Below are positions 8,380 through 16,227 of a stretch of DNA of 42,962 bases, in pieces. The DNA comes from Alphaproteobacteria bacterium (GTDB lineage Bacteria; Pseudomonadota; Alphaproteobacteria; ATCC43930; CGMCC-115725). The DNA lies in NCBI GenBank assembly GCA_030041335.1, contig JASHOB010000061.1:1-42962 (forward strand). The letters are read 5' to 3'. The position numbers were made by a program, and so were the translations under genes. The number at the start of each line of letters is the position of its first letter. The stretch's first letter is position 1. The notes below the pieces were generated by a model. It saw only the letters and a program-made list of their open reading frames with translations. It made no database searches and had not been told where the DNA came from.

Positions 8380-8809
8380 GCAGCTGAAGTTGCTGCCGAC
8401 ATTCGTGGATTGCGCTGCTTATCATTCTGATCATTGCTGGGGCTGTGTGGCACGGGATCACGGTCGACGCCACAGACCGGCTGCGGCGCGACCTCATCGA
8501 ACGACCAACCATTACCATGAGGTTTCGCTTCGTCTTACAGCCATTAATGGCTGCGATTGCGCGTTCCGAGTTGGCACCAGGGGACGCGCGCACCTTGTCC
8601 GTCAGATTGTTGTGTAATCGCCGGGAACGCTTCGGGCGGATCATCCTTCTCGGTGTCGTGATGGACGTAATTTACCAAGCTCTGGTACTTAAGGCATTCT
8701 ACCCAACGATGCGGTCGTGGTAGCCCGATGCTCACATTTGATTCTTCACGGCTTGGGCTTGGTGTTGCGTCTATGGCGCGCTCGTGCATCGGCGCGCCCC
8801 GCGCCCTGA
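8380..8809 (+). pseudogene. Small membrane protein relic, frameshifted
   Basis: Three short segments in successive frames resemble a roughly 115-residue two-to-three-helix membrane protein common in Hyphomicrobiales. They are a hydrophobic helix (WIALLIILIIAGAVWHG, from about 8410), then MRFRFVLQPLMAAIA, then ERFGRIILLGVVMDVIYQAL with KAFYP. After a frameshift near 8705 the frame resumes with DAVVVARC and GLVLRLWRARASARPAP, ending at the TGA at 8807-8809. The region between the second and third segments has diverged or been partly lost. No function is known for the intact family. The pieces together argue for a decayed gene and not for the intact short ORFs. Confidence 0.6.
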
Positions 8810-8944
8810 CCGCCCCCATGGTGGTCGTTCCAGGCCGCCTCGCCGTCATTCGAATGCGGACGTTTGCCCGAGCATGGCAGTCGCTGCCCAGAAGTGTGCA
8901 GCGGGTGATCGATAGGAGACATTCGCACCGGATTTCTGCCCGAT

Positions 8945-9469
8945 CTAAGTAATGGTTCCGCCGCCCCCGTGCGCGGATCCCTTCGCTGGCGTTAAGAATA
9001 GGGAACGTAATTCACGTTCCCCGAACACTCGGCCAATTACTCTAAACGAAAAGAATGGAATCAAACCGATAGACAGGACAATGGTAGCGAAAAGCCAGTC
9101 CCTCAGGCTCCCGTCACCGATACGCGGGAAACTCCCACTGATCGTCTTTCCCTTGAATTTCCCAACCACTACTTCTTCGACTATATAGAATACCAGCAAT
9201 AAAAGTGTGAACGCGACCGATTTGGCTAAGATCGTATAGATGGGTCTTTGTTCTCTAGACCACTCTGCAAAGCTAAAGTCTTCGGCAATTAGTATCACTT
9301 TTCCAAAAATTAGGGCATTGACGATGGCAAAGCCATAAAAATGGAATTGTATACCATCTTTCGCGGCAACCACCGCTTCATGGAGGGCGAGTATTCCGAA
9401 AAACAAAAGAAGATAAACGCCAATTTCAACGAAGCTTATGATCTGGTGGTAGAGTCCCTGTCTGGTCAT
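8945..9469 (-). CDS. Hypothetical four-helix membrane protein
   Basis: A 174-residue protein with four predicted transmembrane helices: about residues 10-30 (FVEIGVYLLLFFGILAL), 45-63, 80-102 (AKSAVAFTLLLLVFYI-like stretch) and 128-148. A charged segment lies between helices three and four, and the tail is Gly-rich. No family is recognised. Base composition is noticeably more AT-rich than its neighbours, with many AAA, ATT and TTT codons, which hints at horizontal acquisition. Its start codon overlaps by one base the stop of an upstream leftward frame (TGATG at 9467-9471), suggesting translational coupling. Confidence 0.7.
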   Translation of the reverse strand: MTRQGLYHQIISFVEIGVYLLLFFGILALHEAVVAAKDGIQFHFYGFAIVNALIFGKVILIAEDFSFAEWSREQRPIYTILAKSVAFTLLLLVFYIVEEVVVGKFKGKTISGSFPRIGDGSLRDWLFATIVLSIGLIPFFSFRVIGRVFGERELRSLFLTPAKGSAHGGGGTIT

Positions 9470-9678
9470 CAGAATTCAATTCCGGAAAGATAGCGTCTAG
9501 CGGCCGTCATGAGACGGCATCGTCTGAACAACCTGTTCCTCGACGGCGTCGGCATTGAAGCTCGCAGACCGTCAATCTCCAGCTTCGCTGGTTCACTCGC
9601 CTCGGAAGCTGCCCGTTCAGGAGTCAACGGAGTCTCCGCTCTGTCAGCCTTTTTTGGTGCACTGACCTCTCTCGCGTC
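9469..9678 (-). CDS. Possible coupled small ORF, or frameshifted 3' end
   Basis: A 69-codon leftward open stretch lies between the periplasmic small protein and the membrane protein. It has an Ala/Glu/Pro-rich middle (RAASEASEPAKLEIDGLRA) and a basic end (SRNRLFRRCRLMTAARRYL), and its TGA overlaps the next ATG by one base. It has no ATG near its beginning, only a possible TTG at residue 18 or an internal ATG at residue 42. It begins exactly where the preceding gene stops, in another frame, so it may be the 3' part of that gene after a frameshift. No family is recognised. Confidence 0.35.
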   Translation of the reverse strand, partial: DAREVSAPKKADRAETPLTPERAASEASEPAKLEIDGLRASMPTPSRNRLFRRCRLMTAARRYLSGIEF

Positions 9679-9976
9679 ATGGGATCATGCCGCACTCGAA
9701 CATCTTTGTAACAATCGGGGCGGACACCCTCCTGAAGAATTCAGCCCGCATTCCGGGATCTTCGCGAAGCAACTGAATAAGGCGTTCTTCTGCCGCGCTC
9801 CTTGGTTGGTTCTGTTTAGCAGCTCGCTGCTCCCACAACTGCTCGCAGCTGGCACTCTTGTACTTTTGCACAACCCGGTTAGCGATCCGGTCCAGCATTG
9901 GATATTGCTGCGCCACCGCAACTCCCCCGATCAGAGATACGGAAAGCACGCCCAAAATCCAGAAATACTTCTTCAT
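9677..9976 (-). CDS. Small exported hypothetical protein
   Basis: A 99-residue protein with a clear Sec signal peptide: MKKYFWILGVLSVSLIGG, ending near AVAQQ (cleavage after about residue 22). The mature part is helical and charged, with two Cys residues (SCEQLWEQR and FECGMIP) that could form a disulfide in the periplasm. The frame opens at 9991, but MKKYF is the natural signal-peptide start and GGGAGG-like sequence (TTTTGGGAGGTAGAATC) precedes it. Similar small proteins of unknown function occur in Bradyrhizobium-like genomes. It leads a possible leftward operon with the coupled ORF and the four-helix membrane protein. Confidence 0.75.
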   Translation of the reverse strand: MKKYFWILGVLSVSLIGGVAVAQQYPMLDRIANRVVQKYKSASCEQLWEQRAAKQNQPRSAAEERLIQLLREDPGMRAEFFRRVSAPIVTKMFECGMIP

Positions 9977-10533
9977 GATTCTACCTCCCAAAATTTCGAA
10001 CAGAGTTGCTTCAATCTTCTGATCAATGTCTCATACGCCTCCGCTAAGGCGGAGCTGCAAAGGACGCAGCCAACCCTTCAGACAATCTAAACCCAATAAA
10101 AGCAATGCGGTGTGTTCGCCGGATGCGGACGGAAAGCACGATCAAGAGAGGACATCACCCAATGTCTAGCACTAGCCTGGCCGGTCCACCATCAGTACAA
10201 ACACTGATTCGACGTTTGGAATTGGTGGATTACCTCAGCGGCCCACCATGGCACGTCCCACTGCTATGACGCTGTCACGTACGGCCGCTTTGGGTCGGTT
10301 CCTGCCGAGCCTGTCCGACCTCAACGGATGCCCGCTTTCTTCCACTCTTAAGCCGAGAAGCAGGCCGACTTTGGCCAAATTCGGACATCAAAAAATAGCG
10401 GATTGGCGATCCGGCTCTGACCCGCTCAGTGGAAATTAGCGCATGTTTATCCCTGTCCGCTCTCTAGCGGTTATGAGTGCACGCCCAGCGAAAATGTTGA
10501 AACACACTTTCGGACACAGCTGCGAACGCCGAT
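9977..10533. other. Intergenic, no gene seen
   Basis: No supported gene in about 550 bases. Short open frames (10248-10439, 10443-10676) lack start signals and protein-like composition. Confidence 0.45.
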
Positions 10534-10833
10534 TTATTCCTCGGCGTCGCCTAAACGCCGGCGACACCCAAACCCGCCTTCGCAGAAATTGGTTTTCTTA
10601 TAATGCCACGGCCTACAGAATGGCTGCAGATTGGTCGGGTCGAGCCGGCGCTCAGGAGCGCCGCGGATCGGAATGATGTAATCGAGAGTTTGGGCGGGAT
10701 GCTCGACTCCGATCCGCTCGCGCTCGCGGGAACTGTTCATCGGCTCCACAGATCGCTCCGCCGTTGCACGTTCAGCCAGAAGTCGGGACTGTTCCCGAAT
10801 ACGCAGGAGGGTGAGCGCCGTGGCTGTGGTCAT
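10534..10833 (-). pseudogene. HNH endonuclease-like relic
   Basis: The leftward frame ends with a recognisable HNH core: PAQTLDYIIPIRG, then LDPTNLQPFCRPWHYKKT and EGGFG. In intact phage-type HNH nucleases these read D-H-I-I-P and C-x-x-C-H-x-x-K-T, so the first catalytic His is Tyr and a zinc Cys is Trp. The upstream Cys-x-x-Cys knuckle is missing. Its apparent start overlaps the end of the HigB-like relic. The loss of key residues and the composite N-terminus argue for a dead gene. Confidence 0.55.
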
Positions 10834-10975
10834 TGAGATTGACGCCTTCCGCCTCGCCGCGGCTGCCGTCCCACCGGAACATCAGCCGCCCCTGACCATT
10901 GAAGCGGATCGATTGGAATCCTGCCAGATTGGCGCGCAGCTTCTCGAAGTGATTGCTGGGCGGCACGCGCAAGTC
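10817..10975 (-). pseudogene. HigB-type toxin C-terminal relic
   Basis: About 53 residues match the C-terminal half of HigB/RelE-superfamily mRNA interferases: DLRVPPSNHFEKLRANLAG, then FQSIRFNGQGRLMFRWDG and EGVNLNDHS. In the family this is the strand-rich end with S-I-R-x-N-x-Q-W-R-x-x-F-R-W and D-x-H. Here the conserved Trp of QWR is Gly. The N-terminal half is absent, and the usual higA antitoxin gene does not follow; an HNH-like relic does. This is a decayed toxin-antitoxin module. Confidence 0.65.
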
Positions 10976-10988
10976 CTGATTGGGGACG

Positions 10989-11651
10989 TCATGGCAGGAT
11001 ACCGATGACGGCAGTAATGATGGCCGTGCGACGATCATATTGTGCCTGTTCCAGTTTACCAATTTCCGCAGCAACCTGATCACCACGCGCAATGAGATCG
11101 GCACGCATTTTTGTTGAGTTGCTCTTTAGACTGATGACGGCCTCGCCCCATGTCACTTGCCGATGCGCCAACTTCACAAATACCGCGGTGTCACTATTCC
11201 ATGACGCTTCAATGATGGGCCCGACGCTGGGGATAGTCACATTGGCCTCCCGCAACAGGGGCTCCAAGCATCTATTCACGTCACCGGTCCAGGAACCAAG
11301 AGCCGCTATCTCACTATTTGTTGCCAATTTTTTGTCGACCATCTGCGTCAGCGTTGCGTTGTCCAGGTCTGTTAATGGCATATGCTCGTTGAGGACTTGG
11401 TTGCTTGGCTTCCGCGCCGCTGCTGCACGGCACTGAACGGCGTGCTGCGCGGCCGCGCGAAATCGCCGCAAATTGTTCTGGGCGTTCATCTGCGACCGGG
11501 GTAATGACTCGCAAGCGCTGAGCAGCGCCACCACAACCGCGCAAGCGGCAACACACCATAATTTTGCGGGAGCTAGGTACCCGCTGATGTCCCGTCGCCT
11601 TCTCGGTGCAATCAGTGAGCACGAGGCGGTGAAGGATTGATAGTCGGGCAT
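10989..11651 (-). CDS. Hypothetical lipoprotein
   Basis: A 220-residue protein with a lipobox (VVVALLSAC, Cys 47) after a hydrophobic stretch and an Arg cluster (RRRRD, about 17-21), so it should be a membrane-anchored lipoprotein. The start at 11649-11651 has AAAGGAA just upstream; the N-region before the hydrophobic core is unusually long, so a later start is possible. The mature part is helical and ends in a second hydrophobic patch (TAIITAVIGIL). Two Cys residues (VQCRAAAA and NRCLEPLL) may pair. No family is recognised. It lies beside HigB and HNH relics and has no obvious operon partner. Confidence 0.65.
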   Translation of the reverse strand: MPDYQSFTASCSLIAPRRRRDISGYLAPAKLWCVAACAVVVALLSACESLPRSQMNAQNNLRRFRAAAQHAVQCRAAAARKPSNQVLNEHMPLTDLDNATLTQMVDKKLATNSEIAALGSWTGDVNRCLEPLLREANVTIPSVGPIIEASWNSDTAVFVKLAHRQVTWGEAVISLKSNSTKMRADLIARGDQVAAEIGKLEQAQYDRRTAIITAVIGILP

Positions 11652-11978
11652 TGCTTCCTTTCGTGCCGCCGCTGAGAGCATGCTCCTGTTCGCCAGACGT
11701 TGCCAAGCCACCTAATAGGCGAGGAATTTAGCGCATCATGTTTCGACACGTAACACGACCGCCCCGCCCGGCCGAATCAAAATGCGCGAGGTAAAGACTT
11801 AGCGACTATCGTTGCACTTTGCGCGAAAGCGCGATCCGCCTTGTGGACGTCCAATATTGAACCGAAGATAATTCAACCGCCGCGCATGACCGGCAGACCG
11901 GACGCCACCTCGTCAGAACACTCGACGCCCGGCTCGGCGGCGGCACCAAGCTGTCTTCAGAAGGCTCCAGCTGCGATT
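11652..11978. other. Intergenic, no gene seen
   Basis: No supported gene or terminator was recognised between the lipoprotein and the bestrophin-like gene. Confidence 0.45.
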
Positions 11979-12743
11979 TTATCGGCCGAGACGAGCAAGC
12001 GCCTCGCGGAGCGGATCGCCGGAGACTTGCAGCAAGCCCCCGATCGAGCGGTCCAATTCGAGGATCAGGAAGATCGCGACGGAAGCCGACAACGCACAAA
12101 GACCAAGAACGCCTACCACCGTCGCATTGCGCGGAGCGAAAAGCCCGTAACTTGCAAAGATGATGCAGAGCCAAAACACGAGCGCGACCAGGAATGGGGT
12201 CGGGATCGCTGTTTGCAAATTGCCGAACAGCAACGCAACGCGCCGCCCAATATCGAACGTTTCTGTTAACGCCTTGTCGCGGAAGAGGCTTTGCGCGGCG
12301 TTGCCCGGTGGTAACGCTTCGATCTTTTCGTATAGCTCTTCGATCGGCGAGCCGGACGGCTCCATGGTTTGCTGCCGAGCACCGCCGGCTGGCCAATACC
12401 GTTGGAGCGTGGCAGCAATCGCGCTGCGAAGCAGCGATCGGGATTCCTTCGTCTCTGGGCCGTAGAGCGCAAGTTGTCGGTCAAGCAGGACCGCGTCCGC
12501 CGACATCTGCACGAGATGGTCTCGGCGCGCGTCGTTCGCGTCTTTGGCAGAGGCGATCAAAAGGCTCAGGACTAATGCCACCATGGTTGCGATCAACGAC
12601 ACGCCGAGCCGGGCGGCGTCTTTGGAATCCGTGCTGAGATGATGGTCGGGCAGCAGGTCGCGCAGGAACATCGCCGCGGCCGCGCTGCCGAACACAAGTG
12701 CGAACGCAAGCGCAGCGACGATTATGGAGTTCACAGGTTTCAT
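11979..12743 (-). CDS. DUF4239 (bestrophin-like) membrane protein
   Basis: A 254-residue protein with the layout of DUF4239 proteins: two N-terminal helices (about residues 5-27 and 45-68, the latter LGVSLIATMVALVLSLLIAS), a long soluble helical region (70-180), and two C-terminal helices (about 185-205 FLVALVFWLCIIFASYGLF and 213-233). The family is related to bestrophin-like channels, but no substrate is established. The ATG at 12741-12743 was used; a TTG two codons upstream is possible, and the Shine-Dalgarno (GGAG) abuts the ATG. It is downstream of, and in the same direction as, the DyP operon, 96 bases after it, but may be separately expressed. Confidence 0.75.
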   Translation of the reverse strand: MKPVNSIIVAALAFALVFGSAAAAMFLRDLLPDHHLSTDSKDAARLGVSLIATMVALVLSLLIASAKDANDARRDHLVQMSADAVLLDRQLALYGPETKESRSLLRSAIAATLQRYWPAGGARQQTMEPSGSPIEELYEKIEALPPGNAAQSLFRDKALTETFDIGRRVALLFGNLQTAIPTPFLVALVFWLCIIFASYGLFAPRNATVVGVLGLCALSASVAIFLILELDRSIGGLLQVSGDPLREALARLGR

Positions 12744-12839
12744 CTCCAAGGCTTGAATGTACGAGGTGGGTTGCCGCCGATAGGCTAGCGCTGATGCCGA
12801 AGAGTGCAGTGCACCGGGCCTAAAAGCATTCAGGCCCTA

Positions 12840-14174
12840 CTAGGCATCGAGCTCCGATAGCCAACGCAGCGCGCGCAGGCCAGGCGCGAAGAAGTACTCG
12901 CCTCCACGCGTCACCACGAAACGCGGCAGACCCTGCAGGCGCCGGCGAATGGGCGCCTTGGGAATCGTGAACGCTCCCGCCCCATCATTTGCGCCGGCAA
13001 TCGGGTCCTTGTTACCGCCCCCTCCGAAGAAGTCGCCATCATTCATCCACTCTCGCTGGACGAACTCGAACTGCCGATCCAAACGCGAGCCAACAAAGAC
13101 GAACGCCAATCCGCGATCGGCGCCGTCATCCTCTGAGATTCCCTCCGGAAGTAACGGGCCGTAACTGGTGCCGCGGCGGATCATTCGATGCAGCCGCGGA
13201 GTGCCGCTCACATTGGCGTCGCGTGGATTTGCTCGCCGAATGTGCGATCCCGGCGGCGTCTTGAGCCCCTTCGGGTCGTCGTCCTCATACATGAAGGCGT
13301 TGTTTCGCTTGGGATCGGCGCCTAATTCCGGATCATCGCGCATCGGGCTGAGTGCCAGCGGCGCGCCACTTTGCCAACGCCCCATCATCTTTGCTCCGAG
13401 GTATGCTTCTTCTTCTAGACTCGATGCGTTCGCCTTCAGGTACTGGCGGAATTTTGCGACGCGCTGGTGCAGCTTTCGAAAGACGACGTACGTGCCGTTG
13501 CGTCCGAGAATCTCCGGCTGCGGCATGGGCGGATACTCGTTGGTCTCGTCGCGATACCCGAGAAAGAATTCGCCGGCTCGCAGCGGTGGTTCCGAAGGAT
13601 TGCTTCCAGGAATGCCGCTCCCCTCGACCGCTGGATGACTGATGCCGTCCCTGAATCCAAAATGCTCTTTTTCGGAAGCAAGCGCGTAACAATCGAGGCG
13701 CCAAATGAGGCTGATCCCCGACATCGCCTCGTACGTTTTGTGGGCGCGCTCGAGAATCGCTTCGAGCCGCGACTTGTCGGGCGAGAGCGCCGATATTCCA
13801 AGGTGGACATCCGGGCTGCCGAGCGGCTTTTCCCAATTTTCAGGAGCGCTTTCGCCGACGTCGCCTAGCATCGCGGCACGCGCCGCCATCCCCTGTTTGA
13901 ATGGGAGCGGAAATGTGTCGAGCGCATCCTGAGGCAGACCGAGCGCCTTCAGGCCTTGGAAGGTCAGCGCGGCGCTTACCCAGGCCTCTCGATCGACGTG
14001 CGCCGGATCCGTTGCGGGCATGAGAACGGGGATAAGTCGCCGCAGAACTTCGCGACCGGCGTGCTTATCGTCAATACGCAGCACGATATAGGTACCGGCA
14101 TACGGCGAGGGCCGCGGATGAAGGGCTCCGCTTTGGATGTCCGCCAACTCAAGCTCCATGGGAGCCATTTCCAT
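12840..14174 (-). CDS. DyP-type haem peroxidase
   Basis: A 444-residue dye-decolorising peroxidase, which uses H2O2 to oxidise bulky substrates. Diagnostic motifs are all present: HFGFRDGISHP with catalytic Asp at about 176, the proximal haem ligand His at about 311 in GSHIRRANPRD, and the distal Arg in MIRRGTSYG (333/334). No signal peptide or Tat motif is visible at the chosen start, so it is probably cytoplasmic. Its ATG (14172-14174) overlaps the TAA of the preceding gene by one base (TAATG), strong evidence of translational coupling; the frame remains open to 14300 inside that gene, but the longer N-terminus is a shadow. It is the last gene of the six-gene run from the epoxide-hydrolase-like gene. 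No encapsulin gene is present. Confidence 0.92.
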   Translation of the reverse strand: MEMAPMELELADIQSGALHPRPSPYAGTYIVLRIDDKHAGREVLRRLIPVLMPATDPAHVDREAWVSAALTFQGLKALGLPQDALDTFPLPFKQGMAARAAMLGDVGESAPENWEKPLGSPDVHLGISALSPDKSRLEAILERAHKTYEAMSGISLIWRLDCYALASEKEHFGFRDGISHPAVEGSGIPGSNPSEPPLRAGEFFLGYRDETNEYPPMPQPEILGRNGTYVVFRKLHQRVAKFRQYLKANASSLEEEAYLGAKMMGRWQSGAPLALSPMRDDPELGADPKRNNAFMYEDDDPKGLKTPPGSHIRRANPRDANVSGTPRLHRMIRRGTSYGPLLPEGISEDDGADRGLAFVFVGSRLDRQFEFVQREWMNDGDFFGGGGNKDPIAGANDGAGAFTIPKAPIRRRLQGLPRFVVTRGGEYFFAPGLRALRWLSELDA

Positions 14175-14785
14175 TATTCGGATGCCAGATCGAGCAGCGG
14201 CTTCAACGCCGGATGTTTGAGCGCCTCCTCGGCCTGAGGGTGCTCGAGCACTTTCTCGAACGCTTTCCGAAGCTGTTCGCCTTTCTGTACGTCGCGACAC
14301 GTTACGTTCGGGAAAGTCGGGAAAAAGCCGGCGGCGAGCACACGATTAGCGTTGAAAACGTCCTTGACGGCGCGGCTGTTCTGTTGGAGCGGGTGATCGG
14401 GGTTGGCGATGTCGCCCTCCGGCACCTCGTTCGTGTGCTGCAGGATCTTAGCGTACTCGACCCAATTGTTTCGAACGGCGAAGGTGTCGTCAATGTACGG
14501 ATCCCAATCCGTATCGAAGGAGGTCAGCCAGCAGAGCCGGGTGTCGTTGTCGAACAGCACGTGCCTGACATCGTGCACCCCGATCTTGACATTGACCGCG
14601 ACGACTCTGGGGTCCTCGAACTGTTTTCGAAATGGTGTCTCATAGAAGTTTCGGATCGCTTCCCGGATCAGCTTCTCGTGGCCCGGTTTCACCGTGTAGA
14701 ACATGGTGACTTCGCCGCGCTTTCCGGTCTTCGTCCCCATGTAGCTGGTGGCCGCTAGAGCCGCTTCAACGTCTTTCGTTGCCAC
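14174..14785 (-). CDS. DyP-coupled conserved hypothetical protein
   Basis: A 203-residue soluble protein with a GTG start preceded by GAGGAGG six bases away. The first half (GEVTMFYTVKPGHEKLIREA, then DVRHVLFDNDTRLCWLTSFD and WDPYID) resembles the ferredoxin-like (antibiotic-monooxygenase-like) domains that occur next to or fused with peroxidases in proteobacteria. The second half is helical, with PNVTCRDVQKGEQLRKAFEKV. That fold call is by resemblance only. Its stop overlaps the DyP start, so the two products are probably made in fixed ratio and may interact. It could be a haem-handling or substrate-binding partner, which is inference. Confidence 0.75.
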   Translation of the reverse strand: MATKDVEAALAATSYMGTKTGKRGEVTMFYTVKPGHEKLIREAIRNFYETPFRKQFEDPRVVAVNVKIGVHDVRHVLFDNDTRLCWLTSFDTDWDPYIDDTFAVRNNWVEYAKILQHTNEVPEGDIANPDHPLQQNSRAVKDVFNANRVLAAGFFPTFPNVTCRDVQKGEQLRKAFEKVLEHPQAEEALKHPALKPLLDLASE

Positions 14786-14823
14786 GGGTTACCTCCTCGA
14801 TCGTCTTTAAGGATCGGACATCA

Positions 14824-16227
14824 TCAGTACGTTGTCTCTATCGCGGCTCCTTTGAGTCGCAAGAGTCCGTCAAACGTCGCGTATTTGTAGGCGTAGGAAT
14901 AGGTGGGGGTATTCAGCGTGACCGCGTTGAGGTCGTCGAGCCCGCCGCCAAAATGGATCACCATCTGCCCGATTCCTACGAGCTCGGAAGCGATGTCCCC
15001 AAGACAATGGACGCCGAGAACGCGCCGATCGTCCTTTCGGAAGAGCAGCTTCAACAGCCCCCCGTGACCGGTGATCGCCCCTCGCGCTGTGATGGCGAGC
15101 TCGCTTCGGCCGACCTCATACTCGATCTTCGCAGCCCGACACTGCTCTTCGGTGAAACCAGCGCCTGCAACTTCCGGCATCCCATAGACCGCCGAAACGG
15201 GGAGCGGATCCACGACCTTTTTGAACGGGATGTCGAAGGCATGGCACGCCGCACAGCGACCCTGTTCCATAGCGATCGACGCCAATGACGGCGCGATCAC
15301 GTCTCCCACGGCATAGATCCCATCGGCCGTCGTGCGAAACTGCTCGTCGACGACGATCCGGCCGCGGCCGTCGAGCTGCACGCCGACCTCTTCCAAGCCT
15401 AGGCCCTCAGTATTGGCGACGCGGCCGGCCGCGAAGAGCACCGCGCCGGTCTCGAACGTCGCGCCTGTGGAGAGGGTTACTGCGAGTTTGCCGTTCCCGC
15501 GATCGATCGCGTCGGCGCCCGCGCCCAAGAAGAGCTCGACATCCCACTGTTCAAACAGCTGCGCCAAACGACCGGCCACCTCGCTATCCATCATCGGAAG
15601 GAGCCGGTCTTCTCTGTTGCAAAGCTTCACCTTCACGCCAAGGGCATTAAAGATCGTTGTAAACTCTACACCCACCGGACCACCGCCGACGATGAGAAGA
15701 TCGGTGGGCAGACGGCCGATCGTGAAGATGTTGTCGGTGTCGAATACCGCCGGATCCTCAAACGGGAAATTCGCAGGCCGAAGAGGCCGGGACCCCGTCG
15801 CAACGATGATGGTCTTCGCGAACAGCGTTCGCTCGGCGCCATCGGGCAAGGTAACAACCACGCTTCGCCTCGGGCCGATGCGAGCCGCGCCTTCAAGGTA
15901 TTCGATCCCCCAGTCGGCTATCTGTCCTCGGATGACGCGCTGCAGCTGTTCGGAGACGAATCGAGCGCGTTCGCGGATCTTCGCGGGTGCGACGTCCGGC
16001 GGTGCGGACATCGAGACGCCGTAAATGTCGCGTTCGTGGAAACCGGTGAAGTAGAGCGCGGCCTCACGGAGCGTTTTCGTCGGAGCACCTCCGGTCGTCG
16101 TCACAGCGCCGCCGGGCTTCTGCCCCTCCACGACAATCGAGCGATGACCGAACGCCGATGCCACGCTCGCCGAGCTTTGGCCCGCCGGACCGCTGCCGAT
16201 CACGACGAGATCGTAGGATTCACTCAT
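14824..16227 (-). CDS. Pyridine-nucleotide flavoprotein, SthA-like, non-disulfide
   Basis: A 467-residue two-dinucleotide-binding flavoprotein with FAD motif GSGPAG (11-16), NAD(P)-binding GGGPVG, and the second FAD motif YAVGDVIAP. Its overall length and C-terminal dimerisation domain match the disulfide-reductase family and most resemble soluble pyridine nucleotide transhydrogenase. The active-site stretch reads GGAVTTTGGAPTKTLRE where reductases have C-x4-C, so both redox cysteines are gone. The C-terminal His-Glu pair is also replaced (NTPTYSYAYKYA). It should therefore transfer hydride between nucleotides or to another acceptor and not reduce disulfides. Its ATG overlaps the TPR stop by four bases (ATGA, 16224-16227). 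It may supply reducing equivalents or peroxide to the DyP enzyme downstream, which is inference. Confidence 0.85.
   Translation of the reverse strand: MSESYDLVVIGSGPAGQSSASVASAFGHRSIVVEGQKPGGAVTTTGGAPTKTLREAALYFTGFHERDIYGVSMSAPPDVAPAKIRERARFVSEQLQRVIRGQIADWGIEYLEGAARIGPRRSVVVTLPDGAERTLFAKTIIVATGSRPLRPANFPFEDPAVFDTDNIFTIGRLPTDLLIVGGGPVGVEFTTIFNALGVKVKLCNREDRLLPMMDSEVAGRLAQLFEQWDVELFLGAGADAIDRGNGKLAVTLSTGATFETGAVLFAAGRVANTEGLGLEEVGVQLDGRGRIVVDEQFRTTADGIYAVGDVIAPSLASIAMEQGRCAACHAFDIPFKKVVDPLPVSAVYGMPEVAGAGFTEEQCRAAKIEYEVGRSELAITARGAITGHGGLLKLLFRKDDRRVLGVHCLGDIASELVGIGQMVIHFGGGLDDLNAVTLNTPTYSYAYKYATFDGLLRLKGAAIETTY

Noticed and set aside
11806-12396. 196-codon leftward frame overlapping the DUF4239 gene
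   Set aside because: Shadow in another frame of a gene with clear membrane topology; Arg/Ser/Pro-rich.
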